Source of the DNA: Prado023 sp963777855
GTDB taxonomy: Bacteria > Actinomycetota > Actinomycetes > S36-B12 > CAIYMF01
DNA: 64,000 nt
Assembly (NCBI GenBank): GCA_963777855.1
Contig: CAVZRW010000003.1
Location: 1-64,000 of the forward strand
Reading direction: 5' to 3'
Shown here: piece after piece, positions 9,369 to 18,047 of the stretch
How positions within the stretch are numbered: position 1 is the stretch's first letter
How the letters are laid out: every line of letters begins with the position of its first letter
The notes under the pieces: model-generated
The model's database searches: none
What the model was told of the DNA's origin: nothing
Seen by the model: only the letters and a program-made list of their open reading frames with translations
Position numbers and translations under genes: made by a program

Positions 9369-10724
9369 CTACGCGGGGGCCGTCGCTGGCGCTGACGCGG
9401 CTGCTGGCGACTCGCGACGCTTGTCGATGGCCATCCGCGCCACGTAGGCGGTGACCGCGGCGATCGCGACCTCGGGGAACACCTGGGTCGCGTTGCTGCC
9501 GAACAGCAGGATGGTCAGCGCCACCGCACTCAGCGGCATCTTCATCCCCGCCGAGGCGAAGGCGGCCATCCCCACGGCCAGGCCGCCGGCGATGCCCAGG
9601 CCGGGCAGTGGCGCGATGAGCACGCCCATGGCCCCGCCGATCAGGATGGACGGGAAGATCGGGCCGCCACGGAACGCCCCGAGCGACAGCGCGTAGCCCA
9701 GGCCCTTGAACAGCAGGAGCATGATCAGCGCCGTCGACCCCCACGAGGACGGGTCGCTGGTGATCGCCTCCAGGGTGTCGGTGCCCGAGGAGGCCACATC
9801 GAACGGGCTGCGGTCGGTGATCAGCGCATAGGCCGAGGCACAGATGGCCACCCCCGCGCCGACGACCAGCGTGGCGCCGATCAGACGGCCCCGGTCGAGC
9901 GGGGCCAGGCGCTCGGCCACGCGGGTGCCCGCGGCGAACACGACGGTCATCACGATGGCCGCCACGACTCCCACCGGGACGGCCCACAGCAGGTCGCCGA
10001 GGTCCGGCGAGGGTACGGAGCTGAGCTTCACCAGCTGCAGGGACTGGTCCTTGATCCCGGCGGTGTCCCCGAACCCCGAGAAGAGCACGGCGCCCACGCC
10101 CACGCCGAGCAGGGTGGGGAGGGTGGCGGCCAGCACCGGACCACCGACGACAGCGACCGCCTCGGCCATGAACACCGCCGCAGTCAGGGGGCTGCCCAGG
10201 ACGATCGAGATGGCGGCCGCCGAGCCGGCGATCCCGATCAGGGGCTCGATCTGGCCGCCGGGGGAGAGTCGGACCACGCGCGAGATCCAGATCGCCAGGC
10301 CGCCGCCGATGCCGATGAGCGGCGCCTCCGGGCCCAGGACCACACCCAGGGGAAGGCCCGCGAGGGCCGCCAGAACGACCCCGGGAACCGCTGCTGGCGG
10401 GATGGGCGGACCGCCCGTGCCGTGGGCGGGGATGTGCCCGCCGCGGCCGGGCAGCAGCGAGATGGCAGAGGCGACGAGCACGCTGGCCAGCAGGAGCCAC
10501 GGCACCGCCCACCACCACGGGACGGTGTCGTAGCCCAGGTCGGCCGGCAGCGTCTGCCACACCCACTCCTGCGCCAGGGAGATCAGCTCGAGGAAGCCGA
10601 TCGCGACCAGCGAGATGGGCAGGGCCACGAGGACCGAGGAGCCGACCACGCGCAGCAGGTCAGAGCGACTGGCCTCGGGAGCGGCGGCTGGAGCGGGTGT
10701 GGCGGGGGGTGGGGTGGCTGCCAT
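9369..10724 (-). CDS. ClC-family chloride channel/transporter-like protein
   Basis: A 451-aa protein with about ten membrane segments. The three ClC signature regions are recognisable but diverged: GTGGPP for GSGIP, LGPEAPLIGIGGG for GKEGP (the gating glutamate is kept), and FRGGPIFPSILIG for GxFxP. It probably moves chloride or another small anion across the cytoplasmic membrane, either as a channel or in exchange for protons. The N-terminus is Pro/Ala-rich (MAATPPPATPAPAAAP). Because the signatures are diverged, substrate and mechanism are uncertain. Confidence 0.88.
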   Translation of the reverse strand: MAATPPPATPAPAAAPEASRSDLLRVVGSSVLVALPISLVAIGFLELISLAQEWVWQTLPADLGYDTVPWWWAVPWLLLASVLVASAISLLPGRGGHIPAHGTGGPPIPPAAVPGVVLAALAGLPLGVVLGPEAPLIGIGGGLAIWISRVVRLSPGGQIEPLIGIAGSAAAISIVLGSPLTAAVFMAEAVAVVGGPVLAATLPTLLGVGVGAVLFSGFGDTAGIKDQSLQLVKLSSVPSPDLGDLLWAVPVGVVAAIVMTVVFAAGTRVAERLAPLDRGRLIGATLVVGAGVAICASAYALITDRSPFDVASSGTDTLEAITSDPSSWGSTALIMLLLFKGLGYALSLGAFRGGPIFPSILIGGAMGVLIAPLPGLGIAGGLAVGMAAFASAGMKMPLSAVALTILLFGSNATQVFPEVAIAAVTAYVARMAIDKRRESPAAASAPATAPA

Positions 10725-10796
10725 CGGGCAAGTATGGACCGCTTGGTCTCACATCACCCGCGAGGCAGGCCGTGCACCGGCAGGCAGCATGAGGCC

Positions 10797-11019
10797 ATGG
10801 CGCTTGCGATCCCCTCGGACCTGGCCCGGGCCGTGGCCGAGGACCCCCTGGAGGACCGGCGGCCATGGCTGGATCCCGTCGGGCCTGACCGACCGGATGG
10901 CCTCGCTCACCGACCTCGACCCAGCACGGTTGCTGTTGTGGCTGTTCGCCCGGCTGGTGGTGGACCAGGACGTGCGGTCGTCGGTGGCGACCACGGTGAC
11001 TCGACTGCTGGCTCCCTGA
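10797..11019 (+). pseudogene. small uncharacterised protein with a one-base frameshift
   Basis: ATG 10797 opens MALAIPSDLARAVAEDPLED, and after a one-base shift the frame continues as GLTDRMASLTD and ends VATTVTRLLAP at 11019. Removing one G from GGG at 10881-10883 joins them into a 73-aa mostly helical protein. The continuity on both sides argues for a real gene with an extra G rather than chance. No family was recognised. It lies between divergent and convergent neighbours with no operon partner. Confidence 0.5.
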
Positions 11020-11033
11020 AGGGCCGTCACCGG

Positions 11034-12794
11034 TCATTCCAGCGGCGGCGGCCCGTCGTCGTGGATGGTGAACCCGGCGGGAGTGCGCCACGTCCATCCG
11101 GAGGCGGGTCCGGTGTCCTGTGGCGCCGCGGGCTGGACCCGCCGCGCGGACAGCAGGGACCAGCCCGCGTGGGTCTTGAGGTTGTGGTGGCGACGGCACA
11201 GCGGGCCCAGGTTCGACGCTGTCGTGCACCCTGCGGGCCAGGGGACCGTGTGGTCGAGGTCGCACCGCTCGGCGGGGCGGCGGCAGCCGGGCATCCTGCA
11301 GTGCGGCTCGCGCGCCCGGACGAGTCTGGCCAGGCCAGCGCTGGGCTGGTAGGTGCGGGAGCTGGTGGCCACCACGGCGCCTGATGCGTCGGTGATCCAG
11401 GCCCGCCAGGTGCCGTCGGCGGCCAGCGTCCGGGCGAGGTCGGCGGGGATTGGCCCGAGGCCGGGAACCACCGCGGGGTCGTCCGTCAGGCCCAGGAGCG
11501 TGGCCAGCGAGACGACCACGTTGATCTCGGGCCGCCCGCCCGCCTCAGCCGGGGGTGCGGACTGCGGTGCGGAGCCGGTGGCCGGGTGCGCGGCCGCGTC
11601 CGCGTCAGCCAGGGGCACGGACTGAAGGGCCACGCGGGTGGCGCCCGGACCGGCGCTGGCGGGTCCGCTCGAGCCCAGCAGGAGGTCGACAAGCACATCG
11701 GCGCGGACCTGGTCGCGGATGCGCGTCGGATCGTCCATCCCCTCGGCGATCGCGGTCAGTCGCCGGTGGATCCGGTACGCGTCGGTGGCGTCGATCCGTG
11801 CCTCGAGCACAGCCATGCCGTCGCCGTCCTCGTGGACGCGTACTGCGCGCTGGGCGAAGGCCCGCGCACGCGCGGCGCGTTCGCTCTCCGGCGCGCGGCG
11901 CAGCCGGATCATGCGGGTGTTGCGTGCGACCTCCGCGGACGTCCACGGGCGTCGGCCGGAGGCCAGTCGCGCCTGGACCCGGTCGACGATCTCGTCGGCT
12001 ACCTGGCGGCCCAGCTCGTCGGGCAGCCCGGCGAGCTCGAGGACCACGAGTCGCCCCGCCCACGCGGAGATGCCTGCGCTAGCAACGAGGGCGTGCAGGC
12101 GGGGGTGGGACATCAGGTCGCGGGCCGCCGCGATCCGGTTGCTCATGGATCCCGGCGACAGCCGAAGGGCCACGGCGAGCTCCTCGCGGGCGGGGTCGGT
12201 GATCTGCGGGGCTGCGGGGGTGGGCTTGAGGAGCGTTGGGGTCGGCCCGGCCGCGGTCACCAGAGCCGCGGCAGCACCCGCCGCGACCCACGCTGCGCAG
12301 GCCTCCCATGCGGCGGCCATCACCACCTGGCATGCGCAGGGCCATCCCGACGCGTGGCCGGGCGTCGGCCAATCGGCAAGGGCCTCGCCGTCATGCGGGT
12401 GCGCACAGGTGGGGTCGTTGGGCAGGCGGGAGAGGGCTCCTGCGAGCGCCTCGCCGGCGGGCAACCAGAGCAGTCCGCGCACCTCGTCGCGCAGCCGCGT
12501 GTCCCACCAGTCCAGCGACGTCCAGTCGGGGTGCTCGTCGCGCCACCAGGCCCGCATCAGTCGTTCGAACCGCGCGTCACGGGCTGCCCGCGCAGCGGCA
12601 TCGGCGGGCGCCTCGTCGACCGGCCGAGGATCGACCGGCCCAGGATCGACCGGCCCAGGATCGATTGCGGCGCCGGTGGCCTCGACCTGATCGCCCGGGC
12701 GCCCGCACCCGGCCGCCGTGTCGGGGCCCGCCTCCGCAAGGTCCCTGCCCGGGCCTCGGCCCCCCGACGATTCCCCCATCGTTGATTCCCCCAT
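11034..12794 (-). CDS. DUF222/13E12-type HNH endonuclease, LexA-box preceded
   Basis: A 586-aa protein of the abundant actinobacterial DUF222-HNH family. The long helical DUF222 region (about residues 90-430) is followed by an HNH nuclease motif, with zinc cysteines in CRMPGC, the catalytic part DLDHTVPW, NLGPLCRRHHNLKTHAGW downstream. Near residue 50 there is a DPGPV repeat from a 15-bp DNA repeat (12627-12661). Start ATG 12794 or the near-identical MGESS at 12779. A strong LexA site lies 16 nt upstream, so damage induction is likely. Many relatives are linked to selfish mobility, but no intron, intein or repeat boundary is visible here. Confidence 0.88.
   Translation of the reverse strand: MGESTMGESSGGRGPGRDLAEAGPDTAAGCGRPGDQVEATGAAIDPGPVDPGPVDPRPVDEAPADAAARAARDARFERLMRAWWRDEHPDWTSLDWWDTRLRDEVRGLLWLPAGEALAGALSRLPNDPTCAHPHDGEALADWPTPGHASGWPCACQVVMAAAWEACAAWVAAGAAAALVTAAGPTPTLLKPTPAAPQITDPAREELAVALRLSPGSMSNRIAAARDLMSHPRLHALVASAGISAWAGRLVVLELAGLPDELGRQVADEIVDRVQARLASGRRPWTSAEVARNTRMIRLRRAPESERAARARAFAQRAVRVHEDGDGMAVLEARIDATDAYRIHRRLTAIAEGMDDPTRIRDQVRADVLVDLLLGSSGPASAGPGATRVALQSVPLADADAAAHPATGSAPQSAPPAEAGGRPEINVVVSLATLLGLTDDPAVVPGLGPIPADLARTLAADGTWRAWITDASGAVVATSSRTYQPSAGLARLVRAREPHCRMPGCRRPAERCDLDHTVPWPAGCTTASNLGPLCRRHHNLKTHAGWSLLSARRVQPAAPQDTGPASGWTWRTPAGFTIHDDGPPPLE
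12627..12661 (-). repeat. 15-bp tandem repeat within the HNH gene
   Basis: Two full units of AGGATCGACCGGCCC plus a partial third, in frame, encode the repeated peptide DPGPV. The unit length is a multiple of three, so copy number changes would not break the frame. Confidence 0.85.
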
Positions 12795-12809
12795 CTCGCC
12801 CCTCGTTGT

Positions 12810-12825
12810 TCGAACGTATGTTCGA
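12810..12825. promoter_or_regulatory. LexA (SOS) box upstream of the HNH gene
   Basis: TCGAACGTATGTTCGA matches the actinobacterial/Gram-positive LexA consensus CGAAC-N4-GTTCG exactly in both half-sites. It ends 16 nt upstream of the ATG at 12794, in the expected promoter position. The flanks (GATCATAAC) are AT-rich compared with the surroundings. Confidence 0.8.
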
Positions 12826-12948
12826 TCATAACGCCTCATGCCCAGTACGTCCAGCCCCCACGGCCTGCTGTGGAAGCGAGCCGCGAGCGGGACGCAACCG
12901 GGCGGGCCCCGATTCACCTGATCGGACCAGCCGAGCCCCGTAGCGTGC

Positions 12949-14705
12949 CTACGGGCAGTTCCCGGCGTAGTGGGTGACCGCCGCGTGCAGCTGCGCCCAA
13001 GTCGTGGCGTCCATCACCCCGTCGGCGCTCAGGCCGGTGTGCTGCTGGAAGGTGCGCACCGCCTGCTCGGTGAGCGGCCCGAAGTCGCCGGTCACCGGGA
13101 CCGGGTCGGGTCGGCCGTAGTTCAGTGAGCGAAGCCCCGCCTGCAGGCTGCGGATCGTCTCGCCCTCGACGGCGTCGCCACCGGCCGCTGTGCTGCCCCG
13201 CTGCAGGGTCGCGCCGCTGAACGGGAAGCGCCCGGTGACGCAGACGTCGTACTCGGGGGGTCCGTCGTAGTCGTAGGAGGGCCACGACGCGGGCTTGGTG
13301 GCGGGGGTGGAGGCCCGGCGCCCCAGGGTGGGGTCGGTGGGGTCCGGGTCGGTGGGGGTGACGTGATCCGTCGTGCTGGGATCCGTCGTGCTGGGATCCG
13401 TCGTGCTGGGTCCGTCGTGCTGGGGTCCGTCGTGCTGGGGTCCGTCGTGCTGGGATCCGAGGTGGTGGCGTCCGAGGTGGTGGCGTCCGATGCGGGCGTC
13501 CCCGCGTCCGACCCGGTGGATCCGGAGGCGGAATCGGCGACCAGCTCGTCCGCGGCCCCGGACGCAACGGGTGCATCGGTCGCCCCGGCACCCCCGCGCT
13601 GCACGGGGTGTGCGGCGATCGATGCCGCGGCAGAGCCCGCCCCCAGTAGGACGACCACGGCGGCGAGCAGCCCCGACGCGCGGCGTCGGGTCCGCAGGGG
13701 GCCGCGTGCCGTGCCGGGCGGCTGGTCGATCGGGAGTCCCCGCCGGGCGTCGAGCGAAGCACCCTGCGCCCCGCCCCCGCCCCCGCCCCCGGCCCGGACC
13801 GCCTGCGCCGCGGCTCCCCGCTCCGCCGCACCCGCGGGCCAGGCCGCGAACGTGCGGGTCAGCGCGTCGTCGATCACCTCGGGCGTGGCTCCGCGCGGGA
13901 TCCCCAGCAGAGTGCGGATGACCGAGCCCGGGGCCGGGCGGGCGGCAGCCTGCCGGTCGAGGGCACGCGCGACGAAGGCGCGCAGCGCGGGGTCGAGGGC
14001 GCCCAGCCCGCGCAGGTCGGGGTCCTCGTGACGCACGCGGAGCGCCACGGTCTCCGCCCGGCCCCCACCGAACGGGTGGCGGCCGGTGACCGCGTAGTGC
14101 ACCACCGCGCCCCAGGCGAACATGTCCGTGGCCGGGGACTCCTCGGCACCGTCCAGCTGCTCGGGGGCCATCCATCCCACGGTCCCCATCACCTGTCCGC
14201 TGTGGGTCAGGGGGGTGCTGTCGACGGCGCGCGCGACCCCGAAGTCGACCACGCGGGGCCCGGCCGAGGACATGATCACGTTCCCCGGCTTGAGGTCGCG
14301 ATGGATCAGCCCCGCCGCGTGGATGGACTCCAGCGCCTCGGCCAGGCCGATCGCGAGCAGGCGGCTGGTCCCCGGCGACAGCGGGCCGGTCCGCCGCACG
14401 AGCCCGCCGAGCGTCGGCCCCGGCACGTAGTCCATGGCGACCCAGAGGGTCGGGCCGTCCACGTCGAAGTCGTGCACCTGGGCGGTGCACAGGCCGTCCA
14501 CGCGCATCAGCGCGGCCACCTCCCGGGCGAAGCGCACCCGGTACACGGGGACCGCCGCGAGCGCCGGGTGGGCCACCTTCAGGGCCACGTAGCCGCCGTC
14601 GGGACCCTGGGCGAGGTAGACCCGACCCATCCCGCCGGTGCCCAGCACGCACATGAGGCGGTAGTGGGCGATCCGCGCCGGATCGCGGGCCTCCAACGGC
14701 CTCAC
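12949..14705 (-). pseudogene. transmembrane Ser/Thr kinase with extracellular peptidoglycan-binding domain (frameshift in linker)
   Basis: Residues 15-280 are a Hanks-type kinase: glycine loop GTGGMG (22-27), K43, HRDLKPGN (135-142), DFG (154-156), and PEQL after GWMA. A membrane helix follows (about 343-363), then a Ser/Thr/Asp/Pro linker, then a C-terminal PG_binding_1-type domain (IRSLQAGLRSLNYG, TEQAVRTFQQHTGL, DGVMDATTWAQL) ending YAGNCP. One unit of a 15-bp repeat in the linker (13397-13410) is 14 bp, so the sensor domain is out of frame and translation as written ends at 13122. Corrected length is about 585 aa. The design parallels PASTA kinases, which sense cell-wall fragments. Start GTG 14705. 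Confidence 0.85.
13367..13455 (-). repeat. 15-bp tandem repeat in the kinase linker, one unit short by a base
   Basis: Six units of TCCGTCGTGCTGGG(A/G): 13367-13381, 13382-13396, 13397-13410 (only 14 bp), 13411-13425, 13426-13440 and 13441-13455. In frame they encode PSTTD repeats. The short third unit shifts the frame and separates the kinase from its extracellular domain. Two related 15-bp units (TCCGAGGTGGTGGCG) follow. Confidence 0.95.
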
Positions 14706-14825
14706 CGCGCACCCCCTGCCCGCGCCGCCCTGCCGGCGGCCCTCCGCCCGGGGACCCTACCGGCCGGTAGCCCGCCCCCCGCGCACCGTCCGGTGCGTCC
14801 CGGCACGTCGCCGCCGCAAGGGGCC

Positions 14826-14831
14826 TACGGT
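14826..14831 (+). promoter_or_regulatory. -10 element, leaderless-type
   Basis: TACGGT ends 6 nt before the GTG start at 14838, the spacing expected when transcription starts at the start codon. Confidence 0.5.
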
Positions 14832-14837
14832 GGGTCC

Positions 14838-15464
14838 GTGCAGATCGACCTGCGGCGCGTGCTCGCCGGCCTCGGAGTGCTGGTGCTGGTCGCCGCCTGC
14901 TCGGGCACCTCCGACGAACCCGACGGCCCCGACCCGGGCGCGTCCACCTCCTCTGCCGCCGCGACCCCGGCCCCGGTGCGCCTGCCCGACGACGTGCTGC
15001 TCCCGCCGGCCGAGATGCCGGCGTGGAACGGGGCGGTGGTGTGGCAGGCCGGTGCCTCCCCTGCCACCGGCACGGCCCTGGACCTGTGCACGCTGCCCAC
15101 GATGGCCGAGCTCGGGGCTGTCGGGGAGAACTCGCGCGACTACGCGTGGCCCGAGGGCGACATGGACGCAGTGAACCTGGTGGGCCAGTTCGACTCACCG
15201 GCCGCGGCCGGTGAGGCAGCCGAGGAGATCGCCGACCTCTTCCGGGTGTGCACCCAGGACACGCAGGTCGGTGACTCCTCGTGGACCACCAACAGCCCCG
15301 GCGACGGTGAGCAGTCCCGCTTCGAGTTCGTCGGCGTCGAGGCTGCCGGTGCGTTCGTGACGGTGGTCGGGTTCAGCCTCACCGGCCAGGACGCGAACTT
15401 CACCGAGGACCCGCTGGCCGAGAGCCTCGCCACCAGCACCGCGCTGCTCGACGGGCCGGGCTAG
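14838..15464 (+). CDS. secreted lipoprotein of unknown function
   Basis: A 208-aa protein with a lipoprotein signal (VLAGLGVLVLVAAC, lipobox cysteine near residue 20), a Ser/Thr/Ala/Pro linker, then a folded domain of about 160 residues. This includes LPPAEMPAWNG, LNLVGQFDSPAAAG-like helices and EFVGVEAAGAFVTVVGFSL. The fold resembles the sensor-type domains of actinobacterial PknH/LpqN-like lipoproteins, but this is a guess from layout. It is divergent from the transmembrane kinase (132 nt between starts), which makes a shared role at the cell envelope plausible. The likely transcript is leaderless. Confidence 0.7.
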   Translation: MQIDLRRVLAGLGVLVLVAACSGTSDEPDGPDPGASTSSAAATPAPVRLPDDVLLPPAEMPAWNGAVVWQAGASPATGTALDLCTLPTMAELGAVGENSRDYAWPEGDMDAVNLVGQFDSPAAAGEAAEEIADLFRVCTQDTQVGDSSWTTNSPGDGEQSRFEFVGVEAAGAFVTVVGFSLTGQDANFTEDPLAESLATSTALLDGPG

Positions 15465-15524
15465 CCAGCTGGGCGCTGGCCCGACCCGCGCCGGCCCGAC
15501 CCCCGCACCCCCCGCGCGCCCACC

Positions 15525-16484
15525 TCAGCGCAGCGCCTGCCCCACGAACGTGATCACGTCGTCGTGCACCTGGTCGCGGTTGGTCTCGTTGACCAGCTCG
15601 TGCCGGGCGCCGGGGTAGAGCGTCAGGCGCACCTCGCGCAGCCCGGCCGCGCGCATCCGTCGGTCCAGCTCGCGCACCCCGGTGCCGTTGCGCCCGACCG
15701 GGTCGTGGTCGCCGGCCAGCAGCAGGATCGGCAGGTCCGCGGGCGCCACCTCGCCGAACCCGGTGCGCCCGATCGCCAGGTGCCCACCGAGGAAGTCCAC
15801 CCACGACTGGTTGGTCAGCCGGAACCCCGTGCGCGGATCGGCCAGGAAGGCGTCGACCTCGTGCGGATCGCGGGTCAGCCAGTCGGAGTCGGTCCGGGTG
15901 GGCGCGAAGGCCCGGTTGAACGACCCGAACGCCAGTGCGTCGATGACCGGGCTCTGGCCCCGGGGACCCTGCCGGCGGCGCTCTGCCCTGGCCACCGCGC
16001 GCAGCGCCGAGATCCGCGGGCCGCCAGGTGCGTCCGACCCGGCGAGGACGACCGCCTCCCAGGGGGAGGGCGCGTGCAGCGCCAGCGCGGCCTGCGTGAC
16101 GAACGTGCCCATGCTGTGGGCGAACAGGGCCACGCGCGCAGTGCTGCCGGGCTCCTCCTCGGCGATCACCCTCCCCAGCTCCGCGCGGACCGCCAGCAGG
16201 TCGCCGACCATGTGGTCGAACCCGCCCTCGTCGGCGAGGTGCCCGAGAGGGGTGTCGACGTCGATCGACTCGCCGTGCCCGCGGTGATCATGGGCCCAGA
16301 CCTCGAACCCGGCCCCGACCAGCGCCGCCGCGAGACGCGCGTAGCGCCCGGAGTGCTCCGACATCCCGTGGGTGACCTGCACCACCCGCCGCACGGTGCC
16401 GGGGGCCGGCTGCTCGGCTCGCCATCGCCGGACATGGATCGGGAAGCCGTCGGCCATCGGCAGGGGGAACTCGTCGGCGCGCAT
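15525..16484 (-). CDS. alpha/beta hydrolase, monoacylglycerol-lipase-like (serine aminopeptidase S33 type)
   Basis: A 319-aa cytosolic alpha/beta hydrolase. It shows the oxyanion region HGMSEHSGRYARLA, the DHRGHGES turn, and the nucleophile elbow AHSMG; the acid and histidine lie in LAGDHDPVG and PGARHELVNE. These are the marks of lysophospholipase/monoglyceride lipases (PldB/MgtL-like). Start ATG 16484. It converges with the lipoprotein gene at 15464. Substrate is inferred only from family resemblance. Confidence 0.85.
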   Translation of the reverse strand: MRADEFPLPMADGFPIHVRRWRAEQPAPGTVRRVVQVTHGMSEHSGRYARLAAALVGAGFEVWAHDHRGHGESIDVDTPLGHLADEGGFDHMVGDLLAVRAELGRVIAEEEPGSTARVALFAHSMGTFVTQAALALHAPSPWEAVVLAGSDAPGGPRISALRAVARAERRRQGPRGQSPVIDALAFGSFNRAFAPTRTDSDWLTRDPHEVDAFLADPRTGFRLTNQSWVDFLGGHLAIGRTGFGEVAPADLPILLLAGDHDPVGRNGTGVRELDRRMRAAGLREVRLTLYPGARHELVNETNRDQVHDDVITFVGQALR

Positions 16485-16630
16485 GGGCCCGAGGGTAGCC
16501 GCGCCCGGGGCCCGGCCGCCCTCCGACGTGACCAGGTGGTAGCAGCCGTTGTACCGTCGGGACGTCCCGCGCCCGCCGGCCCCGGCCGGCGGCACGCCGT
16601 CGCGCGGGTGAGCCCGACGAAGGAGCCCCC

Positions 16631-17152
16631 ATGTCCCCCGTTCGCACTGCTGCGTCTTGGGCTGCGGCCCTGAGCCTGGCCCTGGCCCTCACCGGCTGCT
16701 CCTCGAGCAGCGACACCGCCACCGAGGCCACCAGCGCGCCGGCCACGTCGGCCGCCGCGACCTCTCCGGCCGCGAGCTCGCCGGCCGCCAGCCCCTCGCC
16801 CTCGGGCTCGGTCAGTGACGCCAACGCGACCTACTGCGCCAGTGCCGCCACTGTGAAGAGCGAGCTCGAGACGCTCAGGACGACGGCCACCGGGGGCTCG
16901 GCGACCGCCGAGGCCCTCAAGACCCAGTCCCAGGCGGTGGCCACTGCCGCCGAGCAGGCCAAGACCGACGCGCAGGCCCTCGACGCGGCGGTCAGGGTCG
17001 AGGTCGAGACCGCGCAGACGGCATTCCAGGCGGCCGTGGACGCCATCCCGGCGGACTCGGGCCAGGTGGCCCGCGCCGCGGCCTACGGGGTCGCGGTGGT
17101 CGCCTTCGGCAAGGCCCTGGACGCCATCGACGCCCAGGTGGGTTGCCGGTGA
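16631..17152 (+). CDS. small secreted lipoprotein, unknown function
   Basis: A 173-aa protein with a clear lipoprotein signal (LSLALALTGC), a 50-residue Ser/Ala/Pro linker, and an all-helical domain with conserved-looking cysteines (TYCAS near the domain start and VGCR at the end). A ribosome binding site (GAAGGAG) precedes ATG 16631. Its stop overlaps the start of the next gene (GTGA at 17149-17152), so the two are translationally coupled. No family was recognised. Confidence 0.75.
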   Translation: MSPVRTAASWAAALSLALALTGCSSSSDTATEATSAPATSAAATSPAASSPAASPSPSGSVSDANATYCASAATVKSELETLRTTATGGSATAEALKTQSQAVATAAEQAKTDAQALDAAVRVEVETAQTAFQAAVDAIPADSGQVARAAAYGVAVVAFGKALDAIDAQVGCR

Positions 17153-17976
17153 GCGCCGACGAATCCCCCTGGACCTGGAAGGGGGTGGTCGTCGACGGCC
17201 ACCGGATCGCCTACCGGGTGGCTGGTCCCGAGGACGCCCCGCCGATGATCCACCAGCACGGGTTCGCGATCTCCGGCAGCTACCTGCTGCCGACTGCGAA
17301 GCTGCTCACGGACTCGTTCCGCGTGTACGTGCCCGACATGCCCGGGTTCGGCCGCAGCCCCAAGCCGGCCAAGCCGCTGAGCATCGAGGAGCTCGGGCTC
17401 ACGCTCAACCACTTCATGGACGCGGTGGGCATCGAGCGGGCGGTCGTGGTGGGCAACTCCCTGGGGTGCGCCATCACCGCCGAGCTCATCGATGAGGCCC
17501 CCGAGAAGGTCGAGAAGGCGATCATGGTGGGCCTGGCCGGAGGCCCGCACAACCGGCCCCTGGCCAAGGCGCTGGTCCAGATGGCCCGCGACGGCCTCGT
17601 GGAGCCGCCCTCGCTGCTCACGGTCGCCGGCCCCGACTACGTGCGCTTCGGCCCGGTGCGTGCCATCCGCCTGTTCTCGTGGATGACGAAGTTCCCGGCC
17701 TACCAGCGGTTCATGTCCATGTCGGTGCCGGTGATGGTCGTGATCGGCAGCGAGGACCCGCTGCGCCCGCCGTGGGCCAACATCCGCCGGGCCCTGAGTG
17801 ACATGCCCGAGGGGATCACGATCGTGCTCTTCCAGGGCGCAGCCCACGCGATCAACTACACCCACCCGCGCGAGCTGGCCCACGCGATCCGCCAGTACGT
17901 GGCCGGTGACGTGGTGCGGATGGACGCCTCGTACCCCGACGGCGTTCCGGTCCTGCAGCTGCAGCGGCCCGTCTGA
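17149..17976 (+). CDS. alpha/beta fold hydrolase
   Basis: A 275-aa hydrolase of the meta-cleavage-product/haloperoxidase type. It has HQHGFAISGSYLLP (oxyanion region), the PDMPGFGRS loop, nucleophile elbow GNSLGCA, acid in VIGSEDPLRPP and histidine in GAAHAINYTHP. Start GTG 17149 overlaps the stop of the upstream lipoprotein gene (GTGA). A strong hairpin terminator follows at 17988. The substrate is unknown; relatives hydrolyse esters or C-C bonds in catabolic pathways. Confidence 0.85.
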   Translation: MSADESPWTWKGVVVDGHRIAYRVAGPEDAPPMIHQHGFAISGSYLLPTAKLLTDSFRVYVPDMPGFGRSPKPAKPLSIEELGLTLNHFMDAVGIERAVVVGNSLGCAITAELIDEAPEKVEKAIMVGLAGGPHNRPLAKALVQMARDGLVEPPSLLTVAGPDYVRFGPVRAIRLFSWMTKFPAYQRFMSMSVPVMVVIGSEDPLRPPWANIRRALSDMPEGITIVLFQGAAHAINYTHPRELAHAIRQYVAGDVVRMDASYPDGVPVLQLQRPV

Positions 17977-17987
17977 GGCGCGGCGCG

Positions 17988-18023
17988 CTGCGCAGGCCCC
18001 GCTCATGTCGCGGGCCTGCGCAG
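17988..18023. terminator. bidirectional intrinsic-terminator-like hairpin
   Basis: A perfect 12-bp inverted repeat, CTGCGCAGGCCC with GGGCCTGCGCAG, and a 12-nt loop, in the gap between two convergent genes (17976 and 18048). It would fold the same way from either strand. No U-tract is present, as usual in actinobacteria. Confidence 0.75.
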
Positions 18024-18047
18024 GGCGCGGTTCGCCCTGGCCGGGGC

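Noticed and set aside
5363..9454. A 1363-codon open frame on the + strand opposite the MMPL and WS/DGAT genes
   Set aside because: It is the complement of two recognisable genes. Its protein is Gly/Arg/Asp/His/Gln-rich with no domain, as expected from GC-biased codons on the other strand.
11034..12794. HNH nuclease as part of a group II intron or intein
   Set aside because: It has the common DUF222 N-terminus, and no reverse transcriptase, splice domain or interrupted host gene is present.
13367..13490. Tandem repeats as a CRISPR array
   Set aside because: The units are contiguous 15-mers with no spacers and lie inside a coding linker.
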